Source: CAVCAD01 sp036653735 (GTDB lineage Bacteria; Bacillota_I; Bacilli_A; RF39; UBA660). Taken from it: DNA of 11,241 nucleotides. A model generated the notes under the pieces. That model had not been told where the DNA came from. It saw only the letters and a list, made by a program, of their open reading frames with translations, and made no database searches. This document shows, in pieces, positions 6,520 through 11,241 of this stretch (positions are counted from its first letter, which is position 1; each line of letters opens with the position of its first letter). The translations under genes were made by a program, and so were the position numbers. The stretch covers positions 1 to 11,241 of the forward strand of contig JAVVTI010000029.1 of NCBI GenBank assembly GCA_036653735.1, given 5' to 3'.

Positions 6520-7432
6520 GTTTAGAGGCTATCTCTTTTATTTTTCTAAATCTATGATTTATACCACTTTTTGAGATTTTTTTACCAGTTTCAGTGGAGA
6601 TTATATCAGAAAGTTCTTGCATTGAACTTTCTGTATATTTTTCTTTGTATTTTATTACTTCAAGTAATTTAGGGTCTAGAAGTTCTAGTCCTATATTCTT
6701 TTTTATAGTTTCTATATTTTTTAGTTGTTCATTTGATGAGTATATTGTTTTTTCTGTATTGGCTTGTTCACAGTTGTTTAAACGATTTGTCATGTTTTTA
6801 TGGTCTCTATATATTCTTATATCTTCATAGTAAAATAATGCATTATATGCATTTAATAGTTTTATAAAGTCACTTATTTTTTCTGCTTCTTTTATGTATA
6901 CCATATATGTTTTATCTCTTTTTATTACTTTACTTTTATATAGAAGACTATTTAGAAGTTCATTTACTTTATATGCTGTTTTTTTATTTTCTATTAAAAA
7001 CTCTGCGTGGTATCTTGATGTTTTAGGATCGTTTATACTACCACATATTAAGAAGACGCCTCTTAGGTAGGCTTTCTTTAGTTCATAGTCTTCTAGTATA
7101 TAGTTTTGTGGTATATAAATTCTTTTACCATCCTTTTTAAGAGAGAGGTCGCTCAGTATTTCTTCTGTATGCTGGTTTATAGTTATTTCAAGAATAGAGG
7201 TATTTTTAAAGTTATTTATTTTTATTTTGTTTATTTCTGGTTTTATATAGTAAAGTGATTTAATATCTTTATAAATCTTTCTAGCGAGGCTTATGTTTTC
7301 TACTAGGAGTGTTATGTTATTTTTTGTTGTGTGCATAGCTATATTGAATATAGCAGAGAGTTCTGAAATGGTTTCTGCTTTGCTATATTCAATATTATTC
7401 ATTTCATTTTTTATTATTGTGGTATATGACAT
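6512..7432 (-). CDS. whiA: WhiA, sporulation/division-associated DNA-binding protein
   Basis: WhiA has a LAGLIDADG homing-endonuclease-like N-terminal fold without nuclease activity and a C-terminal helix-turn-helix. In Streptomyces it controls sporulation-septation genes; in Bacillus it binds the nucleoid and affects cell division and chromosome segregation. The 306 residues show the core RGVFLICGSINDPKTSRYH (124-142), the linker NRLNNCEQANTEKT (216-229), and the C-terminal LSDIIS and ISKSGINHRFRKI region (274-298). The AGGAGG ribosome site (7439-7444) overlaps the TAG stop of the upstream hydrolase, coupling it to the ftsEX operon instead of the common rapZ(yvcJ)-yvcK-whiA group. Its 3' end overlaps clpP by 8 bp. 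I found no own terminator; one would have to lie antisense within clpP. Confidence 0.95.
   Translation of the reverse strand: MSYTTIIKNEMNNIEYSKAETISELSAIFNIAMHTTKNNITLLVENISLARKIYKDIKSLYYIKPEINKIKINNFKNTSILEITINQHTEEILSDLSLKKDGKRIYIPQNYILEDYELKKAYLRGVFLICGSINDPKTSRYHAEFLIENKKTAYKVNELLNSLLYKSKVIKRDKTYMVYIKEAEKISDFIKLLNAYNALFYYEDIRIYRDHKNMTNRLNNCEQANTEKTIYSSNEQLKNIETIKKNIGLELLDPKLLEVIKYKEKYTESSMQELSDIISTETGKKISKSGINHRFRKIKEIASKLK
6607..6645 (+). terminator. Probable clpP terminator inside whiA
   Basis: CAGAAAGTTC (6607-6616) and GAACTTTCTG (6624-6633) form a perfect 10-bp stem around a 7-base loop. On the + strand it is followed by TATATTTTTCTTT; on the - strand the following bases are not T-rich. 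It lies 88 bp after the clpP stop, within the part of whiA encoding the C-terminal helix-turn-helix (ESSMQELSD). The hairpin is seen; its use by clpP is inferred from orientation. Confidence 0.55.
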
Positions 7433-7442
7433 AAGTGGCCTC

Positions 7443-8663
7443 CTATCCTCTTGAATTAAAGTAAGATGGAATTGAAATATAGTCTGCTGGATTTAGTAAG
7501 TTTGATAGGTAAGTAGAGCCTGCTGTATAGTCTCCTCCTAAGTACCATCCTTTTACTAGTTCAAAGTGTAGGTGGGCTCCTGTTGTATATTTATCATATC
7601 CTGATATACAGTAGGATCCTGTTTTATCATAGATACATCTTGTTGATCCTCCGCCTACTTTTCCTATTACAGTATTTTGTCTTACTACATCTCCTTTTTT
7701 AACATTTACTTGGAGCATATGCTTATGAATAGTTGTATAATGTACTCCATTTACTATATGTTTTATATATACTTGTCTACCTGCTATAGGGTTATTCCAA
7801 TCTATGGTATGTACTACCATACCTGCTGCTGCTGCGTATATATTAATTCCTTCTGTTGCATATAAATCTACTCCATTATGCATAGTAACTATTCCTGTTA
7901 TAGGGTGTTTTCTCCAACCAAAAGGACTTGCGAGTCCTCCTCTTTCTATTGGTCTTAGGAAGTTAAAAGCTACTGGCATTTTAACACATGTTAGTACATC
8001 TTCATCCATTTTACATTTTTGTCCTTCATAGAAGTTAATTGTTTCTTGTATTATTTTTATTTCATCATCTATAGTTAAGACTTCTTCATCAAATAAAGCA
8101 ATTTGTGTACCTAAAGAAGCTAGTTTTGAATCTAGTTGTTTATTTTTATTATTAAGTTCTACTTCCTTTTTCTTAAGATCTTCTTGTAGTTTAATATTTT
8201 GTTTTATCATCTTGTTCATTTCTTTTATAACTTTATCATTATGGGAACTTAGTTGTTCTACCACTGCTGTTCTAAAGATGAAGTCAGTAAAGTCTGTTGC
8301 TCCAAAAACATATTCAAGGTATACATTACCTCCTTCTGATATTTGAAGAAATTTTAGTAGTTCATTTATTTCACTTTTTTTGGCATCTATATCTTTATCT
8401 AGTTGTATTATTTTTAGTTTAGCTTCTGCTATTTTTCTTCTTCCATCTTCAATATCAAGTCCTATTTGACCTATTTCATTAACGGTTCTTTGATACTGCT
8501 CTTTTGTTAGTTGTTTATTTTGTTCTTGTTTTGCTTTATTTGCTTTTGCTGTGTTTAATTGATTATAATAGTCTCTTAATGTTTCTGCATTTAAGGAAGG
8601 CATAGTAAAAAAAGTAAAAGCAAATAATATAAAGAAAGATATAATTATATTATGTTTTTTCAT
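7443..8663 (-). CDS. Secreted coiled-coil/LytM (M23) peptidoglycan hydrolase, FtsEX-linked
   Basis: This 406-residue exported protein should cut peptide cross-bridges in peptidoglycan under FtsEX control, as EnvC-type activators, PcsB and CwlO are. Residues 1-26 are a signal peptide (cleavage likely after SLNA). Residues 28-110 and 135-215 are long coiled coils separated by a short PcsB-like hinge (VYLEYVFGATDFTDFIFRTA, 114-133). The LytM domain (about 235-395) keeps its zinc ligands: H262 and D266 in MHNGVD, and HLHFE with H364/H366, plus H313/H315. It is therefore likely enzymatically active, unlike EnvC itself. Two CX8C pairs, C217-C226 and C343-C352, suggest disulfides; the second lies in an insertion before HLHFE. 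The ATG overlaps the ftsX TGA (ATGA), and the stop overlaps the whiA ribosome site. Class is sure; cleavage specificity is not. Confidence 0.92.
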   Translation of the reverse strand: MKKHNIIISFFILFAFTFFTMPSLNAETLRDYYNQLNTAKANKAKQEQNKQLTKEQYQRTVNEIGQIGLDIEDGRRKIAEAKLKIIQLDKDIDAKKSEINELLKFLQISEGGNVYLEYVFGATDFTDFIFRTAVVEQLSSHNDKVIKEMNKMIKQNIKLQEDLKKKEVELNNKNKQLDSKLASLGTQIALFDEEVLTIDDEIKIIQETINFYEGQKCKMDEDVLTCVKMPVAFNFLRPIERGGLASPFGWRKHPITGIVTMHNGVDLYATEGINIYAAAAGMVVHTIDWNNPIAGRQVYIKHIVNGVHYTTIHKHMLQVNVKKGDVVRQNTVIGKVGGGSTRCIYDKTGSYCISGYDKYTTGAHLHFELVKGWYLGGDYTAGSTYLSNLLNPADYISIPSYFNSRG

Positions 8664-9559
8664 ATTTTTAAGTATTTCCTTACTGCTCTAAAGCTACCAA
8701 AAGCTCCTACAGCTACTCCAACAACTAGTATTATAACTATTAAGTCTAGTATTATATTTGCTGGATTAACTAATCTTATAACTGATGTAAAGAGTTTTCC
8801 ACCTAGTTTATCATATAAGAATACATATCCATAAGCACACATAAATATAGGAATAATTGATCCTAGAAATCCTAGTATTATGCCTTCAAAGAAGAAGGGT
8901 ATCTTTATATATGTATTAGTTGCTCCTACTAAACGCATTATTTCTATTTCTCTTTTTCTATTAGCTATAGTTATTTTTATTGTATTACTTATTAGAAATG
9001 CTGTTACTAGGATTAATCCTATTACTACTGCAAAAGTTATTTTTTTAACTATATCAAATATTTTAACAAGTTCTTCTACCATTCCTTCACCATATTTTAC
9101 TAGGCTTACTCCTGGTAGTTTCTTAATAGCATCAGCCGTAGTACCAATAGATGATGTATCTTTTACTTTAACTAAGTATGTATGTAATAGGGGGTTACTT
9201 TCACTTGTGTATTCTGTCATTACATTTTTAAATAGTTCACTTTTCTTTTTCATTTCTTCTTTTACTTTGTCTTTTGACTTAAATTTTACTTCAGATATAT
9301 TATTAAGTGCTTTAATAGATGTTTCTAGCACCGGTATTTCATCTTCTTTTATTTCTTCTTTTAGAAAGACTACAATGGTTACATCTTTTTCTATGTCTGT
9401 TGTAAAACTATTTACATTATAGGATAAGATTACACTTATTGCTACTAGTACTAGGGTAATTGATATACATGAAATACTTGCCATGCTTAATGAAAAGTTT
9501 CTGAAAACACTAGAGAAAGCATCTTTAATGTTTCTACTTATTATTCTAAATGGTTTCAT
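8660..9559 (-). CDS. ftsX: Cell division ABC-transporter-like membrane protein FtsX
   Basis: FtsX is the membrane half of FtsEX, which uses ATP hydrolysis by FtsE to move an extracellular loop and activate a wall hydrolase. The 299 residues have the expected layout: a cytoplasmic N-terminus, a membrane segment at about 24-47, a large extracellular domain (48-170) that would hold the hydrolase, then three segments (172-193, 220-247, 267-288). The cytoplasmic coupling stretch NRKREIEIMRLVGAT (200-214) is the hallmark of the FtsX/MacB permease domain. The start is supported by AAAGGA upstream and overlaps ftsE by 14 bp; the TGA overlaps the ATG of the hydrolase. The gene order ftsE-ftsX-hydrolase directly implies the hydrolase is its partner. 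Confidence 0.95.
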   Translation of the reverse strand: MKPFRIISRNIKDAFSSVFRNFSLSMASISCISITLVLVAISVILSYNVNSFTTDIEKDVTIVVFLKEEIKEDEIPVLETSIKALNNISEVKFKSKDKVKEEMKKKSELFKNVMTEYTSESNPLLHTYLVKVKDTSSIGTTADAIKKLPGVSLVKYGEGMVEELVKIFDIVKKITFAVVIGLILVTAFLISNTIKITIANRKREIEIMRLVGATNTYIKIPFFFEGIILGFLGSIIPIFMCAYGYVFLYDKLGGKLFTSVIRLVNPANIILDLIVIILVVGVAVGAFGSFRAVRKYLKI

Positions 9560-10244
9560 TCTTATAGTTTCCTTTCAATTTATCTTGTACTTTCATACCT
9601 CTATCTAGTATTATTACTCTTTTTTTCATTTTATTAACTATGTCTTTGTCATGGGTTGCCATAATAATAGTTGTGCCTAGTTCTTTATTGATGCCATCTA
9701 TTACTTTCATTATTTCCATTGATGTATCAGGATCTAGGTTTCCAGTTGGTTCATCACATATTAAAACCTTAGGAGCATTAACTATTGCTCTTGCTATGGA
9801 AACACGCTGTTGTTCACCACCTGAAAGTTCAGTTGGATAGCTTCTAACTTTATCTTTAAGTCCTACTTGCTCAATTGCTTTTATAGTAAGTGCTCTAATT
9901 TCTTTTTCTTTTAATCCATATACTCTAAGAGCAAAAGCAACGTTTTCATAAACTGTTTTCTTTTGTAGTAATTTATAATCTTGAAAAACTATTCCTAGTT
10001 TTCTTCTTAGTTTGTATACTTTTCCATTTCTTAGTTTGGCTACATTTATACCACCTAAATAAACACTACCTTTAGTAGGTTTTTCTTCTCTATATAAAAG
10101 TTTTATAAATGTTGATTTACCACTTCCTGATGATCCTATTACAAATACAAATTCTCCTTTTTCTATTTCTATAGAAAAATCATTAAGTGCGTTTACTCCA
10201 TTTTTATATTGTTTATAAACATTTTTTAATTCTATTAAATACAT
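9546..10244 (-). CDS. ftsE: Cell division ATP-binding protein FtsE
   Basis: FtsE is the cytoplasmic ATPase of FtsEX. From the ATG at 10242-10244 it has 232 residues. Numbered from that start, it has Walker A GSSGSGKST (37-45), the Q-loop FQDYKLL (87-93), the signature LSGGEQQRVSIARA (140-153), Walker B VLICDEPTGNLD (160-171) and the switch His in ATHD (196-199). An in-frame GTG four codons upstream (10254-10256) is part of the sequence GTGGAGGAAAAGATG. Its GGAGG is the ribosome site for the ATG, so the ATG is the real start. It follows yitT by 31 bp. A TATAAT at + strand 10268-10273 in this gap could add an internal promoter, but no good -35 accompanies it. Confidence 0.96.
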   Translation of the reverse strand: MYLIELKNVYKQYKNGVNALNDFSIEIEKGEFVFVIGSSGSGKSTFIKLLYREEKPTKGSVYLGGINVAKLRNGKVYKLRRKLGIVFQDYKLLQKKTVYENVAFALRVYGLKEKEIRALTIKAIEQVGLKDKVRSYPTELSGGEQQRVSIARAIVNAPKVLICDEPTGNLDPDTSMEIMKVIDGINKELGTTIIMATHDKDIVNKMKKRVIILDRGMKVQDKLKGNYKNETI

Positions 10245-10275
10245 CTTTTCCTCCACTGCCTTATTTTATTATACA

Positions 10276-11160
10276 TCAGCATTCATAATTATGAAATGGT
10301 ATTTTATTCCTTTTAGTACCACCTAATACTTCATGACAATCACATATTGATATAAATGCATCATTATCTATTTGTTTTATTAGACTTTTAAGTAAGTATA
10401 ATTTATTACTAGGAACTATCGTTAAAATAATATTCTTATTGCGGTTAGTAAATGCTCCTTCTGCCTTTAAAAGTGTAACACCACTTTTTATATCATCTAT
10501 TAGTATATTTTTAATCTCAGTATTTTTATTAGATTGTATTATTAACATCTTGCTGTCTGATATTCCAAAGACTATCTTATCTATCATCATAGTCATTATA
10601 AATACTACTAAGGCTGAAAGCATCATTGTTTCAGCACCATATACAAAGCCACCTATTCCTATTATAAAGAATCCTATTATTCTAAGTGCTTTACCACTTG
10701 AGATATTAAAGTATTTGCTAAATACTTTAGCTATTATATTAACATCTCCGCTTGAAAAACCAGCTTTTATTATTAAACCTTCTCCTAGTCCCATTAGTAA
10801 ACCAGCTGCTAAAACAGATAAGATTATATTACTAAAATGTATGTCTATTACTTTTGATATGAAACTTGTTATAAATATGCTAAAAGTGTAGCATATTGCT
10901 CCAACTATATGTATTGATGTTTTTTTAATACCTAGGGCTAAAATACCAATAGATATAAATAAGATGTTTCCAAAGAATAATACTATTACAGGTTCTATCT
11001 TAACATAATTTCTTAATATTATAGATATTCCATTAAGACCACACGATATAAAAGAGTTAGGTAAAAAAAACATATTAAAAGCTAAACTAGATATAAAAAT
11101 ACCTGATATAAACATAATAGCTCTATATAAGTTTTCTTTATTAACATAATCTCTTTTCAT
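10276..11160 (-). CDS. YitT/YvjA family (UPF0750) membrane protein
   Basis: This 294-residue integral membrane protein has two DUF161-type blocks with about six hydrophobic segments (12-33, 57-78, 84-103, 110-132, 160-174, 178-199). The motif SSGDVNIIAKVFSKYFNISSGK (136-157) is typical of the family. A C-terminal cytoplasmic DUF2179 domain (about 203-281) includes SGVTLLKAEGAFTN (226-239) and DNDAFISI (265-272). Transport or small-molecule sensing has been suggested for the family; the substrate is not established. The family's usual EVxGxGF end is replaced by EVLGGTKRNKIPFHNYEC, with extra Cys and His residues (C273, C275, H276, H290, C294). The ATG has AGAGGT at 11166-11171. In B. subtilis a member, YvjA, also lies close to ftsEX. 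It is first gene of the operon. Confidence 0.9.
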   Translation of the reverse strand: MKRDYVNKENLYRAIMFISGIFISSLAFNMFFLPNSFISCGLNGISIILRNYVKIEPVIVLFFGNILFISIGILALGIKKTSIHIVGAICYTFSIFITSFISKVIDIHFSNIILSVLAAGLLMGLGEGLIIKAGFSSGDVNIIAKVFSKYFNISSGKALRIIGFFIIGIGGFVYGAETMMLSALVVFIMTMMIDKIVFGISDSKMLIIQSNKNTEIKNILIDDIKSGVTLLKAEGAFTNRNKNIILTIVPSNKLYLLKSLIKQIDNDAFISICDCHEVLGGTKRNKIPFHNYEC

Positions 11161-11181
11161 ATGCTACCTCTTATGCTTTAT

Positions 11182-11190
11182 ATTATAACA
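11182..11190 (-). promoter_or_regulatory. Extended -10 promoter of the yitT-ftsEX-hydrolase-whiA operon
   Basis: On the minus strand TGTTATAAT is a perfect extended -10 (TGnTATAAT) about 22 bp before the yitT ATG. The 17-bp-upstream hexamer TTTTAA is a poor -35, as expected when an extended -10 is present. Transcription would begin near 11175, just before the AGAGGT ribosome site. Confidence 0.6.
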
Positions 11191-11205
11191 AAATATACTG
11201 AAAAT

Positions 11206-11231
11206 TAAAAGAAAAACCTATATAAATAGGT
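11206..11231 (-). terminator. Likely terminator of a gene beyond the right edge
   Basis: ACCTAT and ATAGGT (+ strand 11216-11221 and 11226-11231) form a 6-bp stem with a 4-base loop. On the minus strand it is followed by TTTTCTTTTAATTTT. It would end a leftward transcript entering from outside, just before the yitT promoter. The stem is short and AT-rich, so confidence is moderate. Confidence 0.45.
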
Positions 11232-11241
11232 GTAAAGTTTT

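Noticed and set aside
6523..6545. AGAG/CTCT hairpin just after the clpP stop as terminator
   Set aside because: Only four pairs; the 10-bp stem at 6607-6633 is far better.
8880..9422. A 180-codon open frame on the + strand opposite ftsX
   Set aside because: It is an antisense shadow of a clear FtsX gene in AT-rich DNA, with a low-complexity hydrophobic translation and no ribosome site.
10245..10256. GTG start four codons upstream for ftsE
   Set aside because: The GTG belongs to GTGGAGG, which is the ribosome site of the ATG at 10242-10244.
10439..10891. A 150-codon + strand open frame opposite yitT
   Set aside because: It mirrors the membrane segments of the real minus-strand gene and has no recognisable family or ribosome site.
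1..11241. Mycoplasma-type genetic code
   Set aside because: TGA is a plain stop in gapA, ftsX and yitT, two of these within ATGA overlaps, and tryptophans use TGG.
1..11241. Mobile element, prophage, CRISPR array or toxin-antitoxin system
   Set aside because: No transposase, integrase, regularly spaced repeats or recognised toxin pair was seen; the nuclease segment is the only accessory-looking part.

Overview
The window is strongly AT-rich, densely packed bacterial chromosome that reads as a low-GC Bacillota (Firmicutes) genome. Spo0A, WhiA, ClpP, FtsEX with a coiled-coil/LytM hydrolase, and a YitT/YvjA-type membrane protein all point there. The code is standard: gapA, ftsX and yitT end in TGA, so it is not a Mycoplasma-type TGA=Trp genome. 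The protein sequences are divergent, which fits an uncultured, possibly gut-associated, small-genome Bacilli or Clostridia lineage. The exact placement is inference.

Layout from right to left. (1) A leftward operon, 11160 to 6512: yitT/yvjA-like, ftsE, ftsX, a secreted M23 (LytM) hydrolase and whiA. It has an extended -10 promoter near 11185 and lies just past a probable terminator of an unseen upstream gene. Spacing is tight, with a 14-bp overlap at ftsE/ftsX, an ATGA overlap at ftsX/hydrolase, and the whiA ribosome site built on the hydrolase stop codon. (2) clpP alone on the + strand, 5950-6519, whose 3' end overlaps that of whiA by 8 bp. (3) A second leftward operon, 5852 to 1212: a TGS-type nucleoside (uridine) kinase, gapA, pgk and spo0A, closed by a hairpin terminator at 1133-1164. 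Its promoter shares its -35 region with the divergent clpP promoter. (4) A leftward accessory segment, 163 to about 1082: a membrane-anchored DNA/RNA non-specific endonuclease preceded by a 58-codon open frame without a usable start, probably a gene remnant. Copies of a short ATCTAGAT-centred repeat lie around it. A strong 14-bp hairpin terminator closes the left side.

Functionally, regions 1 and 2 join cell-wall opening at division (FtsEX plus hydrolase), a division/chromosome-associated DNA-binding protein (WhiA) and proteolysis (ClpP). Region 3 joins triose-phosphate glycolysis and pyrimidine salvage to the sporulation master regulator. The gene set resembles a compressed form of the Bacillus neighbourhood yvjA-ftsEX ... 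cwlO ... whiA ... clpP ... gapA-pgk, with spo0A and the kinase as unusual insertions. I saw no mobile element, CRISPR array, tRNA or rRNA, and no convincing wholly new system. The most interesting items are regulatory: paired TGTCTGTAA repeats before spo0A, overlapping divergent -35 boxes, a clpP terminator inside whiA, and two CX8C pairs in the hydrolase.
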